Shown one piece after another: positions 1 through 9,150 of a stretch of DNA of 64,000 nucleotides. The notes under the pieces were generated by a model. That model saw only the letters and a program-made list of their open reading frames with translations. It ran no database searches and was not told where the DNA came from. Made by a program: the position numbers and the translations under genes. The DNA is from Paraburkholderia fungorum (GTDB taxonomy: Bacteria > Pseudomonadota > Gammaproteobacteria > Burkholderiales > Burkholderiaceae): positions 1,612,001 to 1,676,000 of the forward strand of contig NZ_FNKP01000002.1 in the NCBI RefSeq assembly GCF_900099835.1, written 5' to 3'. How positions within the stretch are numbered: the stretch's first letter is position 1; each line of letters opens with the position of its first letter.

Positions 1-2
1 TC

Positions 3-665
3 CCACCCGGAGGCGTAGATGCGCCGGGCATCAACATCAATGGTCAAGATGCGACGGATGCTCCAGTCGCGCATCGTATCGTGGTGGCTGACGGGACGCT
101 GCTTGAAATGTGGCGCGCGCTCCAGGTTTTAAAGACTCAGCACTCCAAGCACATACACAGCCTCAAGTGGCTTCACGCTACCCGGGGTTTCGTCGACGAC
201 GAGACCCCAGAGCTTATCGCGCTGCGCGAGTTTAAGGAGCATGACCAGGTCAAACCAGAAATACGCAACTGGGTAACGCGCAATGCCAAGACCGAGACAC
301 CGCGGGGTGTCCTCGTGCTGCGCATAGTTGCTTCGGTTCCCAAGACCAAAGAAAGGAGGACTGTTTACGTCCTCGAAATCGAGCGGCGGCTTAAACGGAG
401 CAAGGTCGGTAAGAAGACAATAAGCGAAGAAGCGGATAGCTACCGCGGCCTATCGGCAGTGCTGGCTCCGGCAACTGACTTCGATGATTGGCTGCAGAAA
501 ACCCTGTCGATGATTCGCCAACTTGCTGGCCATGTAGTCGAACTCGAATCGACACATCCAGACCTCATCGAAGCCTTCAAGCACAGTCAGTCCAAGTCAG
601 AGACTACTACCCCATTTCGGTCAGCGGCTCTCCTTGCTTTGAAGAAGGGGGGAGTCGAACTGTAA
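3..665 (+). CDS. TnsE-like protein, C-terminal part (5' end outside window)
   Basis: The reading frame is open from the left edge, so the gene is 5'-truncated by the window; about 220 residues are visible. The order of its elements matches the C-terminal domain of the Tn7 target-selector TnsE as I remember it: a helix with a W..L..LKT motif, a strand pair around VLRIVASV and VYVLEIER, then an acidic/aromatic helix DFDDWLQKTLSMIRQL. In Tn7, TnsE directs insertion into replicating DNA. This is a fold-level resemblance judged by eye, not an alignment. The gene ends just before a hairpin at 671-697. It could instead be an unrelated island protein; the assignment is moderate to weak, but coding status is convincing. 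Confidence 0.45.
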   Translation, partial: PPGGVDAPGININGQDATDAPVAHRIVVADGTLLEMWRALQVLKTQHSKHIHSLKWLHATRGFVDDETPELIALREFKEHDQVKPEIRNWVTRNAKTETPRGVLVLRIVASVPKTKERRTVYVLEIERRLKRSKVGKKTISEEADSYRGLSAVLAPATDFDDWLQKTLSMIRQLAGHVVELESTHPDLIEAFKHSQSKSETTTPFRSAALLALKKGGVEL

Positions 666-670
666 TCGTT

Positions 671-697
671 CGTGCTCGTCGCCAGAGGGCGAGCACG
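671..697 (+). terminator. Hairpin after the TnsE-like gene
   Basis: An 8-bp perfect stem (CGTGCTCG / CGAGCACG) with an 11-nt loop starts 6 bases after the stop codon of the TnsE-like gene. There is no T-tract, so termination is inferred from position and stem only. Confidence 0.4.
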
Positions 698-1404
698 CGC
701 GACCCATCCCTCCACAACTGAACGGCGGCTATGAGCGGTCGAGTGTGTACTCAGCTGAGTCTCATCTCGATGAAAACCGTCAAATCGGACATTCTGCTCG
801 GCGAACTCATGAACTCTTCTCATAGGGGTATGCGGGTGCGGCACCTTTTTTGGACACCACGTTAAGAAGTACACTGCCTCATCCTAATACCCCTCCAAGG
901 CCTTCGGCAGCGGTCAGCGGATGCGTCTCGTGGATACTCCGGCGCAAACTTTGAATTCGCTCATCGGCAACCGGTCCGAGCATTCTTTGGGACGCGCCCA
1001 ACGCTACCCCTACGGACCGTAACGCGATTATGCAAACCACGTCATTGTTCGAAGTTCGGACACGGTGGTGCCGCTCCGAAAAACGCGAATCTTGACCGCT
1101 TGCATATACGCAATAGTCACTACCGACGAAACGTTCTCATTGTCCCGGCCACGTTGCGTCGTTGTTCGGTTCGACCTACGGTTAATAAACGTCTCCTCCA
1201 TATCTCCCCGATATGGATTTAGCCCACCCACCCTGCGGGCTTTTTTTTTAATGTTCCTCGAAGAACGGTTGCGGTTACCGCCCCTTCAGAAACGCCCTAC
1301 GTCTCAACTTCCACTTGTCGCTTCCAATGTGCCGAAGGGTCGGAGCAAGTGCTCTTTTACATCGCCAATATGTGCGGCGGCCCACATATGAAGAAGCACG
1401 AGGC
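698..1404. other. Intergenic stretch of the island
   Basis: I see no convincing gene here. The only clear structure is a terminator-like hairpin followed by nine T residues at 1221-1249. Short open frames in this stretch have no recognisable domain and no good ribosome binding site. Confidence 0.5.
1221..1249 (+). terminator. Rho-independent terminator-like hairpin
   Basis: AGCCC at 1221-1225 pairs with GGGCT at 1237-1241 and runs straight into a T-tract (1241-1249). The gene it would terminate is unclear because the nearest upstream + strand gene ends at 665; it may be left over from a lost gene. Confidence 0.5.
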
Positions 1405-1533
1405 ATGGAAGAAAAATCAGCCGTCGTCTTTAATTCACTCGACCAGCACGCTTATTTCTCGTTGGTCGCTGCTATCTCATCCGCGCTTGAGCACCGCCGC
1501 ACGGCGTTCGTGGCGAGCCTGTCTGGAGACTGA
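1405..1533 (+). CDS. Possible 42-residue leader or small protein
   Basis: A short frame (MEEKSAVVFNSLDQHAYF...) begins after a purine-rich stretch (agaagcacgagg) and ends 6 bases before the ATG of the hydrolase gene, so the two could be translationally coupled. No domain is recognised. It may equally be chance, or a frame-shifted relic of the upstream part of the next gene. Confidence 0.25.
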   Translation: MEEKSAVVFNSLDQHAYFSLVAAISSALEHRRTAFVASLSGD

Positions 1534-1539
1534 ACCATC

Positions 1540-2526
1540 ATGCCAACCATGCTGGATTACTTCGCGCCGTCTCTGGCCAGCTTCGAGGTGCAGCGAGCAC
1601 AGGTCGCACCGATGCTCGCGGGACTGCGATTTGTAAACTCGATGCTCGATTTTGCGTTCTATGACGTACCGATGTTCAAACGGGTCTTGGAAAAGGACGG
1701 CGTTGAAATTGAGTGGACCGACGGCGCAACTGGCGCACCGGTGCAACCGCTGACAGACCTCAGCGCTCTGATGAACCCCGAAGGTTCCATTCTTGTCATT
1801 GACGCGGCTAACAGCCCTCATATCCGGCGTTTCAGCGATGTTGAAACCTTCCTCGAAGCGAGCACTGGAGGTGTCAGCCTAATCGACGCAATCTCAGTGA
1901 GCGGTGTTGGCAGCTCTGCACTTGGCTCGGCCGCGCTTGCATGGAACGCTTCCACTGCGCTGGAAAAACCGGTTGCAGCTATCGTTCCCGGTTACGGACT
2001 CGCTGATGTCATCCAGCAAGCGCTCGGCGGGTGGTTTGGATTCGAGATGTACAGCTACTGGATAAAGCAGCCCGTGCAAAACGTGCTTGCGCAGATAGCG
2101 CCGGGTGCTGCGTCGGTCGGACGCAATCTTCTCGCAACCACTCCAGGTCATGCCGAGGCACCCGGTACACAGGTACCGGTCTTTCGCCATGGCAGTGGTT
2201 CCTCCGACGTCCTGCACGCGATTCTTGAAGCCACCGACAACGTGACGACTCTGCTCGGCCATAGCAAAGGCGCGCTTGTCATCCAGAATGCGATTGCGGA
2301 CATTCCCGCTGCCCACTTATCGCGTCTTCATGTCATGACCTTTGGTTGTGTAATCCCCGAAGATGCTGCAATTAAGCGCTATGACCAGTTCCTTGGGACG
2401 TTCGACGCACTTGGATTTTTGAATTCAGGTGGAAATTGGCCCGAACACAGTGTGTCGACATGGCACAGCACCAACACGGTCTCGCATCTCTCGATGCGCG
2501 TTTCGACTTTGGCAAAACACTGCTAG
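1540..2526 (+). CDS. Alpha/beta-hydrolase (lipase-like) protein, island cargo
   Basis: A 328-residue protein with a nucleophile-elbow motif G-H-S-K-G near residue 240, preceded by a hydrophobic strand (TTLL) and followed by a helix (ALVIQNAI), as in lipase/esterase-type alpha/beta-hydrolases. Histidines near the C-terminus (WHSTNTVSH) could supply the catalytic His; the acid is not obvious. The middle is rich in Ala/Gly/Ser (VGSSALGSAALAWNAS) and may be a membrane-active segment. No signal peptide is seen. It stands alone among mobile-element genes, so it is probably cargo; a toxin or effector role is possible but not shown. Substrate unknown. Confidence 0.6.
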   Translation: MPTMLDYFAPSLASFEVQRAQVAPMLAGLRFVNSMLDFAFYDVPMFKRVLEKDGVEIEWTDGATGAPVQPLTDLSALMNPEGSILVIDAANSPHIRRFSDVETFLEASTGGVSLIDAISVSGVGSSALGSAALAWNASTALEKPVAAIVPGYGLADVIQQALGGWFGFEMYSYWIKQPVQNVLAQIAPGAASVGRNLLATTPGHAEAPGTQVPVFRHGSGSSDVLHAILEATDNVTTLLGHSKGALVIQNAIADIPAAHLSRLHVMTFGCVIPEDAAIKRYDQFLGTFDALGFLNSGGNWPEHSVSTWHSTNTVSHLSMRVSTLAKHC

Positions 2527-2578
2527 CAAGAGCCATTTTCTGCTTGAACGTAACGCCTTCGAATGAAGAGAGGTCGGA

Positions 2579-2701
2579 ATGCCATTGAATCAACTCATAG
2601 AATCCGGCAATCCGATTTCGCCGCTGCCCGATGTTCAACGCACGACGTTCTCGCTCGATGTTCTGGGGAGGTTCGTTTCTAGTATTCGTAGCTGCGATTG
2701 A
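2579..2701 (+). pseudogene. N-terminal remnant, possibly of a GMC-type oxidoreductase
   Basis: The ATG follows a good ribosome binding site (gaagagaggtcgga) and encodes about 40 residues (MPLNQLIESGNPISPLPDVQ..., ...LDVLGRFVSS) before a stop. The segment resembles my memory of the N-terminal lead-in of GMC/FAD-dependent oxidoreductases of Burkholderiaceae, which continue into an FAD-binding glycine motif; here the continuation is missing. I read it as the 5' stub of a broken gene. The family assignment is weak. Confidence 0.35.
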
Positions 2702-3340
2702 ATCGCTCGTGCAAAAATTCCTCGACACTCCCCCGGGGGTGGGTAGACGTTGACCAGCGGAAAAGCAAGCCAATTAACGATGCGTTAAAAAACGCCACCA
2801 CGGATGTCTCAAGTGCTGCAGGGGAAGCCATCCTTAGCGGCGTACACGTAGCGATGAAGGTTTCAGGAATTCTCTCTTGCGCATGTCGGTGACAAATTCT
2901 TTCGTGATGATGCGCAAAATCTATTTGCCATCCTAGGAAACGTGACTTGGCCATTGCGCTGAAGAGCGTGTATGAAAACTCGCTCGAGATATATCCATAC
3001 GTTAAAGTCCGTTCCTCGATTGCTCGCGCCTCCCCGTTTCCTCACGGAAGTAATGCACATCGACGGCACTCCACGCCTAACGTTCGAAGGCTTAGCGAGG
3101 GGCGCGCGCTCGGTCATTCTCGAGTTCATCCGTAGAGCGCCGACCAGCAAGCGTGAAGAATTCGATTACACCAACGATTATCCAAATCTGCTGAGAATGC
3201 CGTTGGCGCCGAACATGTGGATACGAAATCCAGAGGTTCTCACAACCGACACGACCCATTTGTACCTCAACGGATTTTTCATCGAACGCGAACAACAGCG
3301 GTTACATCCCACAACGCCCATCACCGGTCCTCAAAAGTAA
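2698..3340 (+). pseudogene. Decayed gene of unknown function, readable across several frames
   Basis: Protein-like text switches frame along this stretch. One frame reads NDALKNATTDVSSAAGEAIL, another HVGDKFFRDDAQNLFAILGN, then VYENSLEIYPYVKVRSSIA, then HIDGTPRLTFEGLARGARSV and on to a stop at 3340. The last piece (2972-3340) is open for 122 residues and contains FDYTNDYPNLLRMPLAPNMW. The simplest reading is one gene of about 210 codons broken by at least two frameshifts and a stop. I do not recognise the family. The last open frame could still be translated on its own. Confidence 0.4.
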
Positions 3341-3942
3341 CCGAGAAAATTGGGCAGTTGTCGCCAGTCCGCGCGATGCCGAAAACAATGCTTGCCATTA
3401 GTGACACTGCACTACTGGTTCGCTCAATGGCTAGCGGATGCAGAAAGGTCTGACGCTATAGCAAAAGCTCGGTAGATAACCTGTTCTCAAACTCCCCCTG
3501 CTTTGCACTGCTCTCAAGAACGACTCCTTGTGACCGCGCTTAAACAAGAGAATGAGAAGTCACACATGCGCTAGGTAGCGTGAAACCGAGTACCTTGATG
3601 CGCCGATTTTTTCTCGAGAGTTCGCACTATAGCGAAGTGATATCAAGCCGGATACCAGCAGGGAGACCGGAACGCAAAACGCAAAGTTCGCACATCGGTC
3701 GAGAACTTAACTCACCACAGTCTCAACATTAAACTAAATAAACTATCTCTTTAAATTCAATGCTCTAACTCTATTCACCGGGATTTATTGTGTTACAAAA
3801 ATAGAACACTCTCACCCCGCTTATTTATTGTGTTACAACAAATCAACTCGCATAAATTCGCATGTGCAAGTCAGTTTTAGTGGACATTTTTAAACTCTTG
3901 TTTATCCTATATTTCTATTAAATTGGATTAACGGTTATTCAG
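3341..3942. other. AT-rich control region before the recombinase operon
   Basis: No gene is seen. Base composition shifts to AT-rich from about 3720 on. The stretch contains two identical 16-bp direct repeats 40 bp apart (listed separately) and a TGGACA motif at 3879-3884 that recurs at the right end of the element. It probably carries the promoter of the recombinase genes and possibly recombinase or regulator binding sites. Confidence 0.5.
3783..3838 (+). repeat. Two 16-bp direct repeats, 40-bp period
   Basis: ATTTATTGTGTTACAA occurs at 3783-3798 and again at 3823-3838. Each copy contains the partial dyad TTGT-GTT-ACAA. The 40-bp period is close to four helical turns, so proteins bound to both copies would lie on the same face of the DNA. 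The pair lies 105-160 bp upstream of the first recombinase gene. Confidence 0.65.
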
Positions 3943-5397
3943 ATGCCAAATACAGCGAGAAAGACAGTGCTGAGTGAGTTCGTAATGACAACGGTAGCTG
4001 AGGAGACAAGCGCTGGGGCAGCTTGCGTGTCTCTTGCACTAGGTCAAGGAGCACGCGAACGGTACTACACAACCCCTGACATAGAGTACATGGAGCAGTG
4101 TGGATATGACGCGCTTCTTCATTTTCCAGCGGTATTTTGCGGCGATGGCTCACTTTGGGCAGAAGCAACCATGTGGATAGTCGACTTGGTCGGGGACGCG
4201 ACTAATCCGAACATGCTTACATATTCAAATGTGGCTGACGACCTCGCTGCCTATAGGCGATTTCTTGAAGAGATGGATATCGACTGGCTCGCATTCGGGA
4301 AAATGAAGCAACGTCGCCCGACGTACAGATACAAGGCATGGCTTACGACATCGGCGCGGGGACGCATCATCTCTGTCAGCATCGCGAAACGACGAATGTC
4401 TACCGTTGTCCGATTTTACCGATGGTTGTTCGACGACTTAGGCTTCAGGCCCGAGAATCAGATGTGGATTGAATCACCCAGTCAAGTCCGCCGAGAAAAT
4501 GAATCTGGCTACAACTGGAGCTATCCTATTCGAACCACCGATTTATCAATAGACGTCCCTGCCTCTGTCGACCCATTTGACACACGCATCCTTGATGGGC
4601 AGAAACTTCGAGCTCTCCCCCACAACGAACAGGTACATCTAGTCGAATCATTAATTTGCCTAAGAAATACAGAAATGAGCCTTATCTTTATCCTCGCACT
4701 ACATACAGGTGCAAGGATTCAGACCATCCTGACAATGCGCGTGTCGCATTTCGAAACCGCGCCAGAGCTATTTGCGGGTGATGACATCCGCCTTAAAGCT
4801 GGACTAGGTACATCGATTGATACGAAGAAAGAAAAGCGAGGCACGATTCACTTGCCTCTTTGGCTATACGAGACGTTGCACACCTATGCGCTCAGCGAGC
4901 GCGCTCGCAAGCGCAGAAGCCGTGCGACCGATGGTGACCATAGCGAGCAACTTCTATTTCTTAGCCGAAGCGGAACGATGTTTTATCAACCACGAAACAC
5001 AAGACATCGCTCCATCAGTCCACATACAGTCCGACATTTAAAAACGGGACAAGCGGTACGGCAATTCATTAAGGAAAAGCTCTTACCCGAGATGAGAAAA
5101 CGTCTCTGCGACGACAGCTATACGTTCAAATTTCATGACCTCAGAGCAACATTCGGCCGAAATTTTCTGGAGGCATTACAACCTGCAATCCAGAGAGGTG
5201 AAACATCCCAATCCACAGTATTAGACTTCTTGCGACAGTTGCTGTGGCACTCGAGCGTCACTATCACGGTTCGATACCTTAAAGGGAGCACAGGCGCCGC
5301 GGCTCTGAAAGCAGCACAGGAAGGCTGGAATCAAGAACTCAACAACCTGGCAAAACAGGCCTTCAATTCTTCCGTAGCTAACGATGCCAATTCTTGA
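3943..5397 (+). CDS. Tyrosine recombinase 1 of a three-recombinase module
   Basis: A 484-residue site-specific recombinase. The catalytic set can be seen: Arg258 in TGARIQT, a Lys in the DTKKEKRG beta-hairpin, His398 and Arg401 in HDLR, His436 in LLWHSSVT and nucleophile Tyr445 in RYLK, with the normal nine-residue H-to-Y spacing. An SAM-like core-binding region should lie at about residues 85-150. It would break and rejoin DNA at the element ends through a 3'-phosphotyrosine. It heads an operon; its last 14 bases overlap the next gene. The layout of several recombinases plus a small protein recalls Tn554 (TnpA, TnpB, TnpC), RIT elements and the gamma-mobile-trio (GMT) islands. Confidence 0.85.
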   Translation: MPNTARKTVLSEFVMTTVAEETSAGAACVSLALGQGARERYYTTPDIEYMEQCGYDALLHFPAVFCGDGSLWAEATMWIVDLVGDATNPNMLTYSNVADDLAAYRRFLEEMDIDWLAFGKMKQRRPTYRYKAWLTTSARGRIISVSIAKRRMSTVVRFYRWLFDDLGFRPENQMWIESPSQVRRENESGYNWSYPIRTTDLSIDVPASVDPFDTRILDGQKLRALPHNEQVHLVESLICLRNTEMSLIFILALHTGARIQTILTMRVSHFETAPELFAGDDIRLKAGLGTSIDTKKEKRGTIHLPLWLYETLHTYALSERARKRRSRATDGDHSEQLLFLSRSGTMFYQPRNTRHRSISPHTVRHLKTGQAVRQFIKEKLLPEMRKRLCDDSYTFKFHDLRATFGRNFLEALQPAIQRGETSQSTVLDFLRQLLWHSSVTITVRYLKGSTGAAALKAAQEGWNQELNNLAKQAFNSSVANDANS

Positions 5398-7243
5398 AGA
5401 TATTGATATGCCCTTAGCAAAAGGAACTATCCTTTTGCATCCTGAGAGAGCCTTGCTAGTCTTTGAAGGCATAAATCACCGAATTTTCATTGGACAACTT
5501 TGCTATCTGGCTCGAAATACATCTTCACCAGCACGAAAAAAACAGACATTTGATGAAGATAGCTTAAGCCAAGAGCGAATCACTGCCGTTCGACGAATTA
5601 TTTGCATACTCAGCGATGAACTCGAAATCAACTATCTACGGCCAATTACCGTACGGAATCACGCACAGAAAATCATCGAATTCTTGAATTGGTCTGATAA
5701 CAATGAAAAATCTTCAGTGCTTTGTGACGAGGCCGAAACAGAAGTAGCTCTATCAATCTACTTCAAATTACTGAATAGAGAAGTCAAGGTAGGACTAAGA
5801 AAAACAAATGGCACATCAGATACACAAAGCACTCTCAAGAATTTTTTTACTCTATTTTTCGAAAATGAAGATTTCGGCGCCGACTTGCAGCCAACAAAGA
5901 GAGACGCTCGCGACACAAAAAACTCTGAGATTCCTAGAGCACATGACCAGGGCATTGTAATTTATTGGTGTCAGACATGGTATAAAGTCATCACGGATTT
6001 ATTGCTCGAATTCAAATCATATCCAATTTCAATCAAAAGCGCTCCGGGTCACCCCGACATTGTCATACATCCGCTCTATTATAATGAGGATGCCAATATA
6101 GTTAGCGGATGGGATTTTAAGAAATGTGAAGTAAAAAGTATTAAAACGCTGACCCTAGAGTACGAAGAAAATCAGGGATTTAACCCTCTCCTTCAAGCGA
6201 AAAACAGTCGGGCATCCGCCATCGCGATGCTTAGAGAGGCAAACAGCAATAGAAATTCTTCAATTCGGATGTTCCATTCCGCCATCGCGATATACTGCTT
6301 TGCGGCGTTGTTTTTTATAGAGCTTGCGATGAATCTTGCGCAGTTCCTTGAGCTTCCATGGAGCAATGAATTAGAGACCAATATAGATTCTGGTCAGATA
6401 TTGAAACAGTCACTCCGCCGCATAAAATATCGAGCAAAAGGTCGACTGGTTAGCTTTGATGTTTCATTGCAATTCATCCCTTCTCTGAAATTATTCCTTA
6501 AACTTCGAAAATACATCCTCGGCGGAAAAAAATTTCCATACCTTCTTGTGATGCTAGGCCGAGATAACAGGCCGACCAAGCTCAACCGGGATATGTTCAA
6601 GATGTTGGAGCAACGCCTACGCGAGTTCGGTATTACGTTGCCCCATATAACATCTAGGCAGTGGCGAGCCACAAAAACCCATTGGGTTGCTCGTAATTAT
6701 GGAATTCCAGTGGCCGTCGATATGGCACAGCACTCGCTCGCAGTGGCGCTGAAGAGCTACTCAAGTGGTACCGATACCGAGCACAAATCCGAGATGGGGG
6801 TTCTTTACGATGCTATTGACCAAATCATTACTCGACCAAGATACAGCGAAACCGGCGGCAAGGAAAATGGCATAGGTATTTGTAAAAGTTTCAAACAACC
6901 CGAGAAAATAATTGACAACCCGCCGGTCACGCCAGATTGCAACTCAACAGAAGGATGTTTGTTTTGCAACAAACATCGTGCTTTTTCCGATGAAGTCGAT
7001 ATACGGAAAATTTTAAGTTGCAGATTTTGCGTTCGGTTAGTCAGCAACAGAGTTCGCTCGATGGAGCACTATGAGGAAACTTATAGCCCAATTATACGAC
7101 GGCTTGATTTTCTCATCGAGGAACTGCGGAAGCGCGAACCTGCACTTGTTGCAAAAGTGCAGGAAGAAGTGGAGACGACGGGAGAGTTGGACCCTTTTTG
7201 GAGTAACAAACTAGAAATGCTCATTGAACTAGGACTAGCATGA
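5384..7243 (+). CDS. Tyrosine recombinase-fold protein 2, apparently catalytically degenerate
   Basis: A 619-residue protein with a recognisable C-terminal catalytic fold: R425-Q-W-R428 where HxxR is expected, then His450 (AQHS) and Tyr459 (KSYSSG) at the standard nine-residue spacing. The box-I arginine is not found: the corresponding segment reads ELAMNLAQFLELPW where TGxRxxE is usual. The box-II His is replaced by Arg. A cysteine cluster follows (CNSTEGCLFC ... CRFC, about residues 523-551), probably a zinc-binding tail. It overlaps gene 1 by 14 bases and gene 3 by ATGA; a second ATG at 5408 is possible. It may be a structural partner of the two complete recombinases. Low GC compared with the flanks. 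Confidence 0.75.
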   Translation: MPILEDIDMPLAKGTILLHPERALLVFEGINHRIFIGQLCYLARNTSSPARKKQTFDEDSLSQERITAVRRIICILSDELEINYLRPITVRNHAQKIIEFLNWSDNNEKSSVLCDEAETEVALSIYFKLLNREVKVGLRKTNGTSDTQSTLKNFFTLFFENEDFGADLQPTKRDARDTKNSEIPRAHDQGIVIYWCQTWYKVITDLLLEFKSYPISIKSAPGHPDIVIHPLYYNEDANIVSGWDFKKCEVKSIKTLTLEYEENQGFNPLLQAKNSRASAIAMLREANSNRNSSIRMFHSAIAIYCFAALFFIELAMNLAQFLELPWSNELETNIDSGQILKQSLRRIKYRAKGRLVSFDVSLQFIPSLKLFLKLRKYILGGKKFPYLLVMLGRDNRPTKLNRDMFKMLEQRLREFGITLPHITSRQWRATKTHWVARNYGIPVAVDMAQHSLAVALKSYSSGTDTEHKSEMGVLYDAIDQIITRPRYSETGGKENGIGICKSFKQPEKIIDNPPVTPDCNSTEGCLFCNKHRAFSDEVDIRKILSCRFCVRLVSNRVRSMEHYEETYSPIIRRLDFLIEELRKREPALVAKVQEEVETTGELDPFWSNKLEMLIELGLA

Positions 7244-9150
7244 AAAATAATACAATCAACAAAAACATATTGCGCACGCCATCTGCGAGCGATGAGAGCT
7301 GGCGAAAAATTTCAGATGAATCCTGTGCAACAATTGACGAAAAAGGTCGTCCGAGGTCATTATTTGGCGAATCAATTTGGAACATCGAAGCATATGGAAA
7401 CTACCGGGCGATTAGTTTTTTATATTTTACTCAACTTACACCGCTCGGCACAGATGATTCGATTTATCGCGCATCCGCGATTCAAGTTAAACAAGTAATG
7501 TTTTTCTTGATTAACGACAATGGCCCGAGCGGCGTGGCCCCAAGTACGCTTCGTGAGAAGTTAGGCGCAATCAGAGATTTTTGCATTTTTTCTGCTTTTC
7601 GTGGACAAACTCTGTATGAAGCGATGGGTGATATTGACTCAATAAAAGATTTTGCATCAATCCCGGGAGTCGAAAACAAATGCAGCAGATTGCATAAAAT
7701 ATTTAAAGATTTATCAATCTTAGGGAAGGACCACACTGGCGTTGAAATACCATTCAAACAAGCGCAAAAAATTTTTGTTAATAAAATAAATCAGAAAAAG
7801 GAATCCCGACAATTCGCGGTTATCCCCACCAGAATATACAGCAAGATTCTTTCGATTTGCAATATAGAGTTAGATATCATTGAAGCGGCTGCATCCGACT
7901 TGGTTTCACAAATCAAACATGTTCGGTTAAATAAACAACCAAATTCCCTAGCGTCAGACGTACTGGTCGAGCTTTTCAATTATCATCAACAACCAATTAC
8001 AACGAAGGGTTTATTTAGGGTTATAGGGGAAGTAAAAAATGTTCTGCAGATTTTGATTTTGGCTTACACAGGCATGCGCCACGATGAGGTCGACAGTCTT
8101 CCTTACGATTGTCTGAAAGTTGAGCCCCTCGATGGCGTCGTTCATTACATCGTTGAGGGCGTTAGCTCAAAAACTAAAGGCCGGAACATCCGCCGCGCCC
8201 GTTGGGTCACCAGTCGCTCAGGCGCTCGCGCAATAACAATCGCGAAGCTCATTTCGTCTGAAACTCACAGTCATTTTGGAAGTACCAAATTCTCTGATTC
8301 CATTGACGGTTCACACCTTCTTTTCTGTCGCTCTGGTCTATCTCGTTCAACCTATTTCGCCAATTTACCTCAGACTGGAATTGACCGTTATCTCGACGCA
8401 CTATGCGCGCGCGCCGAGCTTGTCATCACGAAGGAAGATGTCATCGAACTTAAGCGTATCGATTTCTTTCGTGCATGGGATTCTGAAAAGGAGTTTTCCG
8501 TTGGAGCAGCGTGGCCCTTCACAAGGCATCAACTGCGACGCACACTTGCGGTGTATGCCCACCGAAGTGGACTGGTCACGCTCGATACATTGAAGCGCCA
8601 ATTGCACCATCTAACAAATGAGATGGCGATGTATTACACCAACGGCTCGGCTTTCGCCGAAAATTTCATCGGTGAAATTGAGGACCATTTCGCCTTCGAA
8701 TGGCGAAGCGCACTGGCAGGAGCACAGTTTCTCGGTTACACGATAAACGTTCTACAGTCAGAAGAGAAACTGTCTGGTGGACATGCGAAATGGGTTCAAA
8801 GTAACGCGGTAAAAACCTCACCTGTCTCGGTTTATTCGAGGGAAGAGGCACGACGGATGTTTAAGGAGGGATTGCTTGCTCATCAAGATACACCTCTAGG
8901 CGGATGTGCGAGCACCACTCCCTGCAAGATGCCACCGCTAGAGTGGTTACAGCTCGAATGCCTAAAGAAAGATTGCAAGCACCTCATTATTCACCTCTCT
9001 CGCTTGCAGCGCGTTGCGAAAGCACAAAAAGCGCGTGTAGAAGCGCTGCTCAAACATTCACCCGACTCCGTCGAGTACCGAATTGAATCCGAAACGCTTG
9101 AGACACTCCTCAACGTCGAAGCAAAAATTCTTTCGGAGGGGCAAGCATGA
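7240..9150 (+). CDS. Tyrosine recombinase 3 with Cys-rich C-terminal tail
   Basis: A 636-residue recombinase with a full catalytic set: Arg280 in TGMRHDEV, a Lys in SSKTKGRN, His430 and Arg433 in RHQLRR, His456/457 and Tyr465/466 (LHHLTNEMAMYYTNG). The C-terminal 90 residues carry cysteines (GGCASTTPCKMPP, LECLKKDCKH) followed by a long charged helix, an arrangement seen in large Tn554 TnpB-type and GMT integrases. It starts in an ATGA overlap with gene 2 and ends in an ATGA overlap with gene 4, so translation is coupled. Likely acts with recombinase 1 at the element ends. Confidence 0.8.
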   Translation: MKNNTINKNILRTPSASDESWRKISDESCATIDEKGRPRSLFGESIWNIEAYGNYRAISFLYFTQLTPLGTDDSIYRASAIQVKQVMFFLINDNGPSGVAPSTLREKLGAIRDFCIFSAFRGQTLYEAMGDIDSIKDFASIPGVENKCSRLHKIFKDLSILGKDHTGVEIPFKQAQKIFVNKINQKKESRQFAVIPTRIYSKILSICNIELDIIEAAASDLVSQIKHVRLNKQPNSLASDVLVELFNYHQQPITTKGLFRVIGEVKNVLQILILAYTGMRHDEVDSLPYDCLKVEPLDGVVHYIVEGVSSKTKGRNIRRARWVTSRSGARAITIAKLISSETHSHFGSTKFSDSIDGSHLLFCRSGLSRSTYFANLPQTGIDRYLDALCARAELVITKEDVIELKRIDFFRAWDSEKEFSVGAAWPFTRHQLRRTLAVYAHRSGLVTLDTLKRQLHHLTNEMAMYYTNGSAFAENFIGEIEDHFAFEWRSALAGAQFLGYTINVLQSEEKLSGGHAKWVQSNAVKTSPVSVYSREEARRMFKEGLLAHQDTPLGGCASTTPCKMPPLEWLQLECLKKDCKHLIIHLSRLQRVAKAQKARVEALLKHSPDSVEYRIESETLETLLNVEAKILSEGQA

